From: Paraburkholderia sp. ZP32-5
GTDB taxonomy: Bacteria; Pseudomonadota; Gammaproteobacteria; Burkholderiales; Burkholderiaceae
Direction: 5' to 3'
Length of the DNA: 64,000 nucleotides
Assembly (NCBI RefSeq): GCF_021390495.1
Contig: NZ_JAJEJP010000001.1
Location: forward strand, 2,666,001-2,730,000
Part shown: piece by piece, positions 35,983 to 44,969 of the stretch
Position numbering within the stretch: the stretch's first letter is position 1
Layout: each line of letters begins with the position of its first letter
Program-made: the position numbers and the translations under genes
Notes under the pieces: model-generated
What the model was told of the DNA's origin: nothing
The model's input: the letters and a program-made list of their open reading frames with translations, nothing else
Databases searched by the model: none

Positions 35983-38319
35983 ATGAAGAAGAACGAAGTC
36001 CGCGCCGAACCGCGCATCGAACCGTACAAGCACCCGGCCGCCGGCTGGGGCGCGCTCAAATACGTCGCCGTCAACCTGCTGAAGGAAAAGGTCGCGGGCG
36101 GCAACTACCGCACGCTGCTCAAACAGAACCAGCCCGACGGCTTCGACTGCCCCGGCTGCGCGTGGCCGGATCGCGAGCACGCGTCGACGTTCGAATTCTG
36201 CGAAAACGGCGTCAAGGCGGTGGCCGCCGAGGCGACCAGCAAGCGCGTGACGCCCGCGTTCTTCGAGCAGCACAGCGTCGCCGAATTGATGACGCAATCC
36301 GACTTCGAACTCGAGCAGCACGGCCGCCTGACCGATCCGCTCGTCTACGACGCCGCGCGCGACCGCTACGTGCCGATCGGCTGGGACGACGCGTTCGAGC
36401 TGATCGCGGAGCATCTGAAACGTCTCGACGATCCGGATCGCGCCGCGTTCTACACGTCGGGCCGCGCGAGCAACGAAGCCGCGTTCCTGTACCAGTTGTT
36501 CGTGCGCATGTACGGCACCAACAATTTCCCTGACTGTTCGAACATGTGCCACGAGGCGACCAGCCGCGGTCTGCCGCATACGGTCGGCATCGGCAAGGGC
36601 ACGGTCACGCTCGACGACTTCGAACACGCGGACACGCTGCTGATCTTCGGCCAGAACCCGGCCACCAACCATCCGCGCATGCTCGGCGAGTTGCGCGAAT
36701 GCGCGAAGCGCGGCGCGACGATCGTCTCGATCAATCCGCTGAAAGAACGCGGGCTCGAGCGCTTCGCGAGCCCGCAGCACCCGGTCGAAATGCTGACGAT
36801 GGGCAGCACAAAAATCAGTTCGGTGTTCATTCGCCCGAAAGTCGGCGGCGATTTCGCGCTGATCAAGGGCGTCGCCAAGCGCGTGCTCGAACTCGACGAC
36901 GAAGCGCTTGCATCGGGTCTCGAACGTGTGCTCGACGTCGAGTTCATCGCCGAGCATACGGTCGGCTTCGACGCGTTTGCCGACGATCTGCGCGCCGAGC
37001 GCTGGGACACGATCGTCGCCGAAGCGGGCGTGACCTTCGACGACGTGCTGCAACTCGCCGACATCTACGTGCGTGGCCGCGCGGTGATCTCGACGTGGGG
37101 CATGGGTCTGACGCAGCACAAAAACTCGGTGGCAACCGTGCAGCTGCTGTCGAACCTGATGATGATGCGCGGCAATATCGGCCGGCGCGGCGCGGGGCTG
37201 TGCCCGGTGCGCGGCCACTCGAACGTGCAGGGCGACCGCACGGTCGGCATCGAGGAAAGGCCGACTCAGGCGTTTCTCGACAAGCTCGGCGCGGCCTACG
37301 ATTTCGAACCGCCGCGCGAACACGGGCTCGATGTCGTCAACACGATTCAGGCGATGCTCGACGGCAAGGTCAAGGTGTTCATCGGCCTCGGCGGCAACTT
37401 CTCGATCGCGACGCCGGACACACCGCGCACGTGGGACGCGATGCGCGCGTGCGACCTGACCGTGCACGTGACGACGAAGCTCAATCGCAGCCACCTCGTG
37501 CACGGCCGCGACGCGCTGATCCTGCCGACGCTCGGCCGCACCGAGATCGATCTGCAGAACGGCGTCGCGCAAGGCGTCAGCGTCGAGGACTCGATGAGCA
37601 TGGTGCACATCTCGTACGGGATGAACACACCGGCGTCGACCAATCTGCTGTCGGAAATCGCGATCGTCGCGCGCATGGCGCACGCAACGCTCGGCAGCGG
37701 CAAGGTCGACTGGCTCGCGCACGCGGCCGACTATGCGCTGATTCGCGACGGCATCGCGAAGGTGATCGACGGTTTCGCGGACTACAACGAACGGTTGAAG
37801 AAGCCGGGCGGCTTTCACCTTGGCGTCGCGTCGCGCGATCGCGTGTGGAAAACGCCGAGCGGCAAGGCACAGTTCATCGCGCACGCGATCGCGCTCGATA
37901 CGCCGATTCATCAGGCGAAGAAGCAATACGGCGAACGGCTGATGACGCTGATGACCACGCGCTCGCACGACCAGTACAACACGACGATTTACGGGCTCGA
38001 CGATCGCTATCGCGGCGTATATGGGCAGCGGCGTGTGCTGTTCGCCAATCCGGACGACCTCGCGATGCTCGGTTTCGCGGCCGGTCAGCGCGTCGATATC
38101 ACGAGCGTGTGGGCCGATGGCATCCAGCGTCGCGTGGATGGCTTTCTGCTGGTCGAATACGACATTCCGCGCGGCTGCCTCGGTGCGTACTATCCGGAGA
38201 CGAATCCGCTAGTGCCGCTTTCGTCGGTGGCGGACGGCGCGGGTACGCCGACGTCGAAGTCGATTCCGGTGCTGTTGACGGCATCGGTAGTGGAGGCTGT
38301 GGAAGCAGTGGCCGCCTGA
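35983..38319 (+). CDS. FdhF/YdeP family molybdopterin oxidoreductase
   Basis: 778 residues, close to E. coli YdeP (about 760), a bis-MGD oxidoreductase tied to acid resistance. Family landmarks are FDCPGCAWPDREH near residue 50 (in place of a full Fe-S cysteine set), YTSGRASNEAAFLYQL, FPDCSNMCHEATSRGL, GNIGRRGAGLCPVRGHSNVQGDR and the C-terminal MGD-binding domain (RSHDQYNTTIYGLDDRY). No Tat signal is present, so it is cytoplasmic. The electron acceptor and substrate are unknown. It is divergent from the MocR-type regulator and converges with the YgjP-like gene. Confidence 0.92.
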   Translation: MKKNEVRAEPRIEPYKHPAAGWGALKYVAVNLLKEKVAGGNYRTLLKQNQPDGFDCPGCAWPDREHASTFEFCENGVKAVAAEATSKRVTPAFFEQHSVAELMTQSDFELEQHGRLTDPLVYDAARDRYVPIGWDDAFELIAEHLKRLDDPDRAAFYTSGRASNEAAFLYQLFVRMYGTNNFPDCSNMCHEATSRGLPHTVGIGKGTVTLDDFEHADTLLIFGQNPATNHPRMLGELRECAKRGATIVSINPLKERGLERFASPQHPVEMLTMGSTKISSVFIRPKVGGDFALIKGVAKRVLELDDEALASGLERVLDVEFIAEHTVGFDAFADDLRAERWDTIVAEAGVTFDDVLQLADIYVRGRAVISTWGMGLTQHKNSVATVQLLSNLMMMRGNIGRRGAGLCPVRGHSNVQGDRTVGIEERPTQAFLDKLGAAYDFEPPREHGLDVVNTIQAMLDGKVKVFIGLGGNFSIATPDTPRTWDAMRACDLTVHVTTKLNRSHLVHGRDALILPTLGRTEIDLQNGVAQGVSVEDSMSMVHISYGMNTPASTNLLSEIAIVARMAHATLGSGKVDWLAHAADYALIRDGIAKVIDGFADYNERLKKPGGFHLGVASRDRVWKTPSGKAQFIAHAIALDTPIHQAKKQYGERLMTLMTTRSHDQYNTTIYGLDDRYRGVYGQRRVLFANPDDLAMLGFAAGQRVDITSVWADGIQRRVDGFLLVEYDIPRGCLGAYYPETNPLVPLSSVADGAGTPTSKSIPVLLTASVVEAVEAVAA

Positions 38320-38389
38320 AACCTGCCGGTTAAGAAGGTTAGGATTAGCGTTTGACAATGACCGCCTGCCGACGCGCTTCCCGCGTGTT

Positions 38390-38893
38390 TCAGGCGGTTT
38401 TCTTCGTCAGATCACGGTGCGTCAGATAGAGGCGCAGATCGAACTCGATCTGGTGGTAGCCCGGCTGCATGAACTCGCACAAACGATAAAACGCCTTGTT
38501 GTGATCGCTCTCTTTCAGATGCGCGAGTTCATGCACGACGATCATCTTCAGAAACTCCGGTGCCGCGGACTTGAATAGCGACGCGACACGGATTTCCTTT
38601 TTCGCTTTCAGCTTGCCGCCCTGCACGCGCGAAATGCTGGTGTGCAGACCGAGCGCGTGACGCATGACGTCGAGCTTGCTGTCGTAAGTCACCTTGTCGA
38701 TCTGCTCCGCGTTGCGCAGATGTTCGCGCTTCAATTCCGCGCAGTACTCGTAGAGCGCGCGATCGGTTTGCACGTCGTGCGTGTGCGGGTATTTTTTGGC
38801 GATGTACGCGGCGAGCTGATCGGTGGCGATCAGCGTTTGCACTTTTTCCTGCAATGGTGCGGGATAGCCGGTCAGGTATTTCAGCGAGGACAT
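38390..38893 (-). CDS. YgjP-like zinc metallopeptidase (M48/DUF45)
   Basis: 167 residues. The zinc motif HELAHLKESDHNKAFY (HExxH with downstream acidic/His residues) lies in the C-terminal third, matching the YgjP/DUF45 wedge of SprT-like and M48-like proteins. The N-terminal part (KVQTLIATDQLAAYIAKKYP) resembles the usual helical lead. There is no signal or membrane segment. Substrates of this group are not established. It lies 72 bp downstream of the lytic transglycosylase gene on the same strand. A hairpin formed by ACCGCCTG (38361) and CAGGCGGT (38391) overlaps its stop codon and may terminate the convergent molybdoenzyme gene. Confidence 0.88.
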   Translation of the reverse strand: MSSLKYLTGYPAPLQEKVQTLIATDQLAAYIAKKYPHTHDVQTDRALYEYCAELKREHLRNAEQIDKVTYDSKLDVMRHALGLHTSISRVQGGKLKAKKEIRVASLFKSAAPEFLKMIVVHELAHLKESDHNKAFYRLCEFMQPGYHQIEFDLRLYLTHRDLTKKTA

Positions 38894-38965
38894 GGAAGAC
38901 GGGGACGGCTGACTTAAGGGATGCGTTGCTACAGCAGTGCATCTACGTTTGGGCGCCGCGTGGGG

Positions 38966-40177
38966 TCACTGTGTGACGTACCACAGCGCGCTTGTTCCGG
39001 GCGAAGCTGCCTGTGACTTGGCTGCCGGAGTCTGGCCGGGGTCTGTTTGCGGTGCCGCTGGTGGCGCGCCCGGCGGCGAAGCCTGAGTCGTCCCCGCGGT
39101 CACCTGCGGCGCAGGCAATGTCGCTGCAGGTACTTTGGCCGACGAGGAAGCCCCGACATACCAAAGCGCGTCCGTCGATGGCACGGATGCCCCACGCGCG
39201 GCATCGGGCTTCGAATCAGGCTTCAGCGCAGCAAGCGCCTCGGCCGCCGATGCCGCCGTGCCCGGCACCTTCACAGTCGCCGCTCCGGCTGATCCGCTCA
39301 CGGCGGTCTTTTGCGCAACAGCTTCAGCCGAGCCGATCTGGAAGATCAGCTTGCGCTCCGGCGACGAAATGATTGCATACGGCGGTTGTGCTTCCCAGCG
39401 CAGTACGACGCGTCCGTGTGGCGTATCCGCGAAGATGGCCGGCACGCGCTTCAGGTCGCCGAACTGGACATAGACTTTGGTCCCATCGTCGAATACCTGC
39501 ACGGGTTTAGCGGCGTCCGCACCTGCGATGGTCCAACCGAAGTTATAGGCGCCCGGCGTCGCCGACGAAATCGCGGAAGCCGCATTTGCCGAAGCGGGCG
39601 CGGTTGGTGCCCCATGCGGAGCGCCCACTTTGACCTGGTTCACCTGCAGGGTCGCGAACGGGCTATAGGTCTGCGGCGGGACAAATGACGGCGGAAGAAT
39701 GGGCATCGGCGAATCCGGCGAGTTAGCGATGGCTTGCGCGGTAGCGTACACCTTGCGGGCATAGGCGAGCCGCTTCTCGGGCGACGCTGCGTTATAGGCG
39801 CCGATCGCGCTCCACGTCGGGCCGTACTGGCGGATATTCTCCGACAGTATCCATGCGCCCACATAGGCATTCGTACATGGATCGAACAGGCTCTGCTCCG
39901 AAATGCCTTCGCGAGCGAGCCGCGGCAGCCACGAGCTGTTGATCTGCATGAGACCGATATCAACCGTTCCATCGCTGTTGCGGTTGATGACGTCGGTTTG
40001 CGTACCCGATTCGACCTGGGCAATCGCACGCATCAGACCGACGTTCACGTGCTGAAACGATGCCGCATCGTCGATGCAGTCGGCCCAGGCCATCGCGGGG
40101 ATGGCACTCGTCACCGCGATCTGTATCAGACGCCAGCGCAAACAACGGATCAGTAAGGCAGATTTTTGACGCTGCAT
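38966..40177 (-). CDS. VirB1-like lytic transglycosylase fused to a VirB9/TrbG-like domain
   Basis: 403 residues. A signal peptide covers residues 1-32 (IPAMAWA|DC). A family 1 SLT domain spans ~35-145, with catalytic Glu56 in AIAQVESG, GLMQINSSW and GAYNAASPEKR, as in VirB1/IagB proteins that open peptidoglycan. After a Pro/Ala linker, residues ~211-285 (YNFGWTIAG, PVQVFDDGTKVYVQF, VPAIFAD, SSPERKLIFQIG) resemble the C-terminal beta-sandwich of VirB9/TrbG. The rest is Ala/Pro-rich with two copies of ALWYV, the second at the very C-terminus. No type IV secretion genes are nearby. The second-domain assignment is my reading and not certain. Confidence 0.8.
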   Translation of the reverse strand: MQRQKSALLIRCLRWRLIQIAVTSAIPAMAWADCIDDAASFQHVNVGLMRAIAQVESGTQTDVINRNSDGTVDIGLMQINSSWLPRLAREGISEQSLFDPCTNAYVGAWILSENIRQYGPTWSAIGAYNAASPEKRLAYARKVYATAQAIANSPDSPMPILPPSFVPPQTYSPFATLQVNQVKVGAPHGAPTAPASANAASAISSATPGAYNFGWTIAGADAAKPVQVFDDGTKVYVQFGDLKRVPAIFADTPHGRVVLRWEAQPPYAIISSPERKLIFQIGSAEAVAQKTAVSGSAGAATVKVPGTAASAAEALAALKPDSKPDAARGASVPSTDALWYVGASSSAKVPAATLPAPQVTAGTTQASPPGAPPAAPQTDPGQTPAAKSQAASPGTSALWYVTQ

Positions 40178-40378
40178 GATTTTATTGGCCCGTGCGCGTC
40201 GTGAGTATTCGCGTCGCGTTTCCCGACATGCTTCGCTTCTCCGAGATCAACATCTACCGCCGGCTTCCCCGCGCGCGGAGTTTCCTGCTTCTCGCGCAAC
40301 CGGCAGTGTAACGCCCGGACAGACGCTGGACCCCACGGACCGCTCATTCGCACGAACACACTGGAACATCCAGCCAAC

Positions 40379-40413
40379 AAAAAACCCGCCAGATATCTGT
40401 TCGTGGCGGGTTT
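40379..40413 (-). terminator. Terminator of the tRNA-Leu gene
   Basis: On the minus strand a 10-bp stem (AAACCCGCCA / TGGCGGGTTT) is followed by six T residues, 32 bp beyond the tRNA 3' end. Confidence 0.85.
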
Positions 40414-40444
40414 GTCGATTTTCTCCGAACTGGCGGAATACTGC

Positions 40445-40529
40445 TGGTGCCGGGGACCGGACTCGAACCGGCAAGCCGTGAAGCGGCGGATTTTAAGTCC
40501 GCTATGTTTACCAATTTCATCACCCCGGC
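40445..40529 (-). tRNA. tRNA-Leu(UAA)
   Basis: An 85-nt gene including the encoded CCA. The acceptor stem GCCGGGG/CCCCGGC, T-arm CCGGTTCGAGTCCGG, a long variable arm typical of class II tRNAs, and the anticodon stem GCGGA/TCCGC with loop CTTAAAA place UAA as the anticodon, reading UUA codons. These are rare in such a GC-rich genome. It is a single gene with its own terminator and no attachment-site duplication that I can see. Confidence 0.96.
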
Positions 40530-40696
40530 AGGGGCGTCATCGCGCGTGGTCGCGAATTCTACCACTGCGTCGCAAGCACCCCAAAAACCGCGCATTCGCC
40601 GCCAGACAGGCGGATCGTCGCTGCCCTCCCCGCTCGCTTTCAACCTCTCGCAACAGTCATCCCCAAGTCACAAACGTTCACGATAATCCGCTCACC

Positions 40697-40708
40697 GAAA
40701 ACGTTTAC
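40697..40708. promoter_or_regulatory. LacI-type operator in front of the regulator gene
   Basis: GAAAACGTTTAC contains the palindromic core AAACGTTT with a central CpG, the hallmark of LacI/GalR-family operators. It sits 16 bp before the ATG of the LacI-type gene, suggesting autoregulation. A weaker half-match (TGAAACGTAA, 41991-42000) lies upstream of the ABC transporter operon. Confidence 0.65.
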
Positions 40709-40723
40709 AACGGAACGGCAACG

Positions 40724-41797
40724 ATGACGCCGACCATCAAGGATGTCGCCGCCCACGCGGGCTTTTCCATCGCCACGGTCTCGCGCGCGCTTAATGCGCC
40801 GCACACCGTGAACCCCGTCACGCTCGACAAGGTGCGGCAATCGATCGACGCGCTGAACTTCCGTCCGAGCCCGCTCGGCCGGCAGTTGCGCGGCGAACGC
40901 TCGCGCCTCATTGGCGTGATCCTGCCGACGCTCGCCAATCCGGTGTTCGCCGAATGCCTGCAAGGCATCGACGATCTCGCGTCCGCGCAAGGCTACCGGC
41001 TGATGCTGATGACCACGCAGTACGACGTCGAGCGCGAACGTCACGCGATCGAAACGCTGCGCGAGCATCGCGTCGAAGGTCTGATCCTGACCGTCGCCGA
41101 TGCCGACACGCATCCGCTGCTCGACGAACTCGACCGCGCGGGCCTGCTCTACGTGCTGATGCATAACGACACGGTGCGGCGTCCGTCGGTATCGGTCGAC
41201 AATCGCCTCGCCGCATACGACGGCGTGCGCCGTCTGATCGCGCACGGCCATCGCCGCATCCTGATGCTGGCCGGCTCGTTCGCCGCGTCGGACCGCGCGC
41301 GTCAGCGGCATCTCGGCTATACGCAGGCGATGCAGCAGGCCGGGCTCACGCCCGCGCCCGCGCTCGAAGTCGATTTCAATGCGGAAGAACTGGCGCCGTC
41401 CGTGCTCGCGCATCTGACCCACGGCGCGAACCGCCCAACCGCGCTCTTTTGCAGCAACGATCTGCTCGCGATGGTCGTGATGCGCGGGCTGCGTCGCGCG
41501 CGTCTGAAGATTCCGCAGGACATGTCGATTCTCGGCTTCGATGGCCTCGCGATGAGCGAACTGCTGTCGCCGCCGCTCGCCACCATCTGCGCGCCGAATC
41601 GCGACATCGGCTGCGCGGCCTGGCAGCGGCTGCGCGCGCGCATCGGCGGCGATTACGACGCGTGCGGCGAGACCTCGCTTGCGTTGACGTTGCCGCACAG
41701 CGTGCGCGAAGGCGAGACGATCGCGGCACTTGCGGATCGCCTCGACATGTCATCGGCTAACGGCATCGCGCCGGCTGCGGAAAAACCTTGCGCATGA
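40724..41797 (+). CDS. LacI-family transcriptional regulator
   Basis: 357 residues from the ATG at 40724 (MTPTIKDVAAHAGFSIATVS), the usual LacI N-terminus. The helix-turn-helix and hinge helix occupy residues 1-60; a periplasmic-binding-protein-like sensor domain follows (IGVILPTLANPVFAECLQGI, LFCSNDLLAMVVMRGL, ILGFDGLAMSELLSPPL). It most likely represses the downstream ABC importer, whose first gene begins 291 bp further on the same strand. An operator just before its own start points to autoregulation. The inducer is unknown; if the operon handles a phosphodiester, the ligand could be that compound or a breakdown product. Confidence 0.92.
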   Translation: MTPTIKDVAAHAGFSIATVSRALNAPHTVNPVTLDKVRQSIDALNFRPSPLGRQLRGERSRLIGVILPTLANPVFAECLQGIDDLASAQGYRLMLMTTQYDVERERHAIETLREHRVEGLILTVADADTHPLLDELDRAGLLYVLMHNDTVRRPSVSVDNRLAAYDGVRRLIAHGHRRILMLAGSFAASDRARQRHLGYTQAMQQAGLTPAPALEVDFNAEELAPSVLAHLTHGANRPTALFCSNDLLAMVVMRGLRRARLKIPQDMSILGFDGLAMSELLSPPLATICAPNRDIGCAAWQRLRARIGGDYDACGETSLALTLPHSVREGETIAALADRLDMSSANGIAPAAEKPCA

Positions 41798-42088
41798 AGC
41801 CATGCGGCCGCACGCATGTATGCATGCACGGATGCATCAGCGCATGCGCGGCGCGAGCGGCGACACGTTCTACATGAAACATATGAGCCGCACGAACGTC
41901 ATGCGGCGCGATACCGACGCTACACATAAATCAGGTACGCAAGTACGACGCACGCGAAATACACAAAGCACACGAAACTCAACGGGCATCTGAAACGTAA
42001 CCCCAATCGCACGCGCTACCCGAATCACGCCGACAACCCAGTCAACTCCAAACCACCACCCGCCCTTTTCCTTACCTGGAGACCCGCA

Positions 42089-43171
42089 GTGATCCGCTCA
42101 ACCCCACGCCTGGCATCTTCGCTAAAACCACTCTGGCAAAAACTCACGCTCGCCGCGGCAACCGTGCTGCCGGCCGGCCTGATCGTCGCGGGCGCCGCGT
42201 TCGCGACGCTCGCGCCGCAAGCCGCGCACGCCGACGAAACCGCGATCTGCTACAACTGCCCGCCCGAATGGGCCGACTGGGCGAGCCAGATCAAGGCGAT
42301 CCAGCAGAAGACCGGTATTCGCGTGCCGTTCGACAACAAGAACTCGGGCCAGGCGATCGCGCAGATGATGGCCGAGCAGAAGAGCCCGGTCGCGGACGTC
42401 GTCTATCTCGGCGTGTCGTCGGCGTTCCAGGCGAAGGACAAGGGTGTGATCCAGCCGTACAAGCCCGCGCACTGGAACGACATCCCCGCTGATCTGAAGG
42501 ACCCGCAGGGCTACTGGTTCACGATCCATTCGGGCACGCTCGGCTTCTTCGTCAACAAGGATGCGCTCGAAGGCAAGCCGGTGCCGCGTTCATGGGCTGA
42601 TCTGCTGAAGCCCGAATACAAAGGGATGATCGGCTACCTCGATCCGTCGAGCGCGTTCGTCGGTTATGCGGGCGCGGTCGCGGTGAATCAGGCACTCGGC
42701 GGCACGCTCGATAACTTCGAACCGGGCCTCGACTGGTTCAGGAAGCTGAAGGCCAACGCGCCGATCGTGCCGAAGCAGACCGCGTACGCGCGCGTGCTGT
42801 CCGGTGAAATTCCGATCCTGCTCGACTACGATTTCGACGCCTATCGCGCGAAATACAAGGATCATGCAAACGTCGAATTCGTGATTCCGCAGGAAGGCAC
42901 GATCTCGGTGCCGTACGTGATGAGCCTCGTGAAGGGCGCGCCGCACGAAGCGAACGGCAAGAAGGTGCTCGATTTCGTGCTGTCCGACGAAGGCCAGAAG
43001 CTGTGGGCGGAAGCGTATCTGCGGCCGGTGCGCGCGAGCGCGATGAGCCCGGACATCGCCGCGAAATTCCTGCCCGCGAGCGACTATGCGCGCGCCAAGG
43101 CAGTCGACTTCGCGAAGATGGCGGACAAGCAATCGGCCTTCGGCGAGCGCTATCTTCAGGTGATGCATTGA
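42089..43171 (+). CDS. ABC transporter periplasmic substrate-binding protein
   Basis: 360 residues. The GTG start at 42089 has GGAG 8 bp upstream. A signal peptide ends near residue 48 (AAHA|DE). The mature protein is of the cluster D iron/polyamine/aminoethylphosphonate-type binding proteins: WADWASQIKAIQQKTGIRV, ADVVYLGVSSAFQAKDKGV, YWFTIHSGTLGFFVNKDAL, SWADLLKPEYKGMIGY and VLSGEIPILLDYDFDAY. The ligand cannot be read from sequence. Its stop TGA overlaps the TTG start of the first permease (TTGA). Periplasmic. It heads a five-gene operon with two permeases, an ATPase and a phosphodiesterase. Confidence 0.92.
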   Translation: MIRSTPRLASSLKPLWQKLTLAAATVLPAGLIVAGAAFATLAPQAAHADETAICYNCPPEWADWASQIKAIQQKTGIRVPFDNKNSGQAIAQMMAEQKSPVADVVYLGVSSAFQAKDKGVIQPYKPAHWNDIPADLKDPQGYWFTIHSGTLGFFVNKDALEGKPVPRSWADLLKPEYKGMIGYLDPSSAFVGYAGAVAVNQALGGTLDNFEPGLDWFRKLKANAPIVPKQTAYARVLSGEIPILLDYDFDAYRAKYKDHANVEFVIPQEGTISVPYVMSLVKGAPHEANGKKVLDFVLSDEGQKLWAEAYLRPVRASAMSPDIAAKFLPASDYARAKAVDFAKMADKQSAFGERYLQVMH

Positions 43172-43992
43172 ACGACGTCACGTTCCCGCTGCGCTGGCGT
43201 ATCGCATTACTCGCGCCGGCGCTGGCGGTGTTCATCGCGTTCTGGCTGCTGCCGATGGGTGCGCTCGCGCAGCTGTCGGCCGACGGTCACGCGTTGTCGA
43301 CCTATCGCGCGATGCTGACCAATCCGCGCTATATGTCGAGCCTCGGCGCGACCGTCGTGCTGTCGGCGGCGGTCACCGCGGCCACGCTGGTGTTGTCGGT
43401 GATCGCGGGGCTGCTGCTCGCGCGCCGCGAGTTCGCGTTAAAGCGCACGCTGCTCGCGCTGCTGACGTTTCCGCTCGCATTTCCGGGCGTGGTGGTCGGC
43501 TTCATGGTGATCATGCTCGCCGGACGGCAGGGGTTGATCGGCGCGCTGTCGCTGAAACTCACCGGCGATCGCTGGGTGTTCGCGTATTCGATGAGCGGAC
43601 TCTTTCTCGGCTACCTGTATTTCTCGATTCCGCGTGTGATCGTCACCGTGATGGCGTCGGCGACCAAGCTCGATGCTTCGCTCGAAGAAGCCGCGCGTTC
43701 GCTCGGCGCATCGCCGTGGCGGATCATGCGCGACATCGTGCTGCCCGCGCTATCGCCAGGGCTGATCGCAGCGGGCGCGGTGTGCTTCGCGACCGCGATG
43801 GGCGCATTCGGCACCGCGTTCACGCTCGCCACCGACATCGACGTGCTGCCGATGACCATCTACACCGAGTTCACGCTGAACGCGAACATGGTGACGGCCG
43901 CGGGTCTGTCGATCGTGCTCGGCATCGTCACGTGGGCGGTGCTCGCGCTGGCGCGCAGCGCGAGCGGCTCCGCCGTGGCGGCCAGCGCATGA
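43168..43992 (+). CDS. ABC transporter permease 1
   Basis: 274 residues. The start is a TTG at 43168 that overlaps the stop of the binding-protein gene (TTGA), suggesting translational coupling. Six hydrophobic helices are visible, beginning RIALLAPALAVFIAFWLLP. The EAA loop that contacts the ATPase is EEAARSLGASPWRIMRDIVLPALSPGLI (residues ~173-200). It belongs to the binding-protein-dependent permeases of the iron/polyamine/2-aminoethylphosphonate type. It ends ATGA, overlapping the next permease. Confidence 0.9.
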   Translation: MNDVTFPLRWRIALLAPALAVFIAFWLLPMGALAQLSADGHALSTYRAMLTNPRYMSSLGATVVLSAAVTAATLVLSVIAGLLLARREFALKRTLLALLTFPLAFPGVVVGFMVIMLAGRQGLIGALSLKLTGDRWVFAYSMSGLFLGYLYFSIPRVIVTVMASATKLDASLEEAARSLGASPWRIMRDIVLPALSPGLIAAGAVCFATAMGAFGTAFTLATDIDVLPMTIYTEFTLNANMVTAAGLSIVLGIVTWAVLALARSASGSAVAASA

Positions 43993-44969
43993 GTGCCGCG
44001 TCGCGCGGTTCGGACACCGGCAAGCAGAACGACACTCGCTCCATGAACTCGATCACTGGCTCTTCATCGCCCTCCTCGCCCTCTTCACCTTCACAACCGG
44101 CGGCAGGCCCGCGCGCGCGGCGCGCATGGCCGTCAACGCGCGCGTGGCTCGCGGCCGGTCAATGGCTCGTCACGCTGCTGTTGTGCGCGTTCCTGATCGT
44201 GCCGGTCGTGATGTCGATCGTGGCGGGGCTGACGGTCAACTACTTCAAGGGCGTATCGAGCGGCCTCACGCTGCGCTGGCTGATCGACGTGTGGACGCAG
44301 TATCACGACTCGGTGTGGCTGTCGCTCGAAGTCGCGGCGATTACGCTCGTCATCACGCTGCTGACCGGCGTGCCCGCCGGCTACGTACTCGCGCGCAGCA
44401 AGACGCGTTTCGCGCGCCTCGTCGAGGAGTTTCTCGTGCTGCCGATCGCGCTGCCCGGCCTCGCATCGGCGCTCGCGCTGCTGGTGATCTACGGCGGCTT
44501 CACCGCGTTCCGGATGAGCTCGATGTTTATCGTGGTCGGCCATGTGGTGTTCACGCTGCCGTTCATGGTGCGCGCGGTCGCGGCAGTCTGCGCGAGCAGC
44601 GATCTGCGCACGCTCGAAGAAGGCGCAGCGAGCCTCGGCGCGAGCTTCTTCACGCGCTTCATCACGATCGTGCTGCCGAACGCACGGCCCGGCATCGTCG
44701 CGGGGGCGCTCGCGGTGCTGACGCTGTCGATCGGCGAATTCAACCTGACGTGGATGCTGCACACGCCCGATACGAAGACGCTGCCGGTCGGTCTCGCCGA
44801 CACCTATGCGTCGATGCGCATCGAGATCGGCAGCGCGTACACGATCCTGTTTTTCATCATGACGATGCCGCTGCTCGTCGCGATGCAATGGCTCGGCGTC
44901 GACGCGACCGGCCAGCGCAGCGCGTCGAAAAAGGCCGCCCCTTCCACGACCTCCGACGACACGCGATGA
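43989..44969 (+). CDS. ABC transporter permease 2
   Basis: 326 residues from the ATG at 43989, overlapping the previous stop codon by the ATGA arrangement. A Ser/Pro-rich, probably disordered N-terminal stretch of ~40 residues precedes six helices, starting near WLAAGQWLVTLLLCAFLIVP. The EAA loop is EEGAASLGASFFTRFITIVLPNARPGIV. It forms the channel with permease 1. The N-terminal extension is longer than usual, and an alternative ATG at 44043 (MNSITGSS) could be used. It ends with ATGA overlapping the ATPase gene. Confidence 0.9.
   Translation: MSAASRGSDTGKQNDTRSMNSITGSSSPSSPSSPSQPAAGPRARRAWPSTRAWLAAGQWLVTLLLCAFLIVPVVMSIVAGLTVNYFKGVSSGLTLRWLIDVWTQYHDSVWLSLEVAAITLVITLLTGVPAGYVLARSKTRFARLVEEFLVLPIALPGLASALALLVIYGGFTAFRMSSMFIVVGHVVFTLPFMVRAVAAVCASSDLRTLEEGAASLGASFFTRFITIVLPNARPGIVAGALAVLTLSIGEFNLTWMLHTPDTKTLPVGLADTYASMRIEIGSAYTILFFIMTMPLLVAMQWLGVDATGQRSASKKAAPSTTSDDTR

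Noticed and set aside
35950..37968. Long minus-strand open frame opposite the FdhF/YdeP gene
   Set aside because: Antisense of a well-supported molybdoenzyme; its translation is Arg/His-rich with no recognisable motif.
40445..40529. tRNA-Leu as an attachment site for an integrated element
   Set aside because: No integrase gene and no second copy of the tRNA 3' end were seen nearby; the flanking genes look like ordinary chromosome.
41814..41850. Alternating GCATGCAT-like stretch after the LacI gene as an operator
   Set aside because: It looks like low-complexity sequence just past the stop codon and does not match the CpG-centred LacI operator found before the gene.
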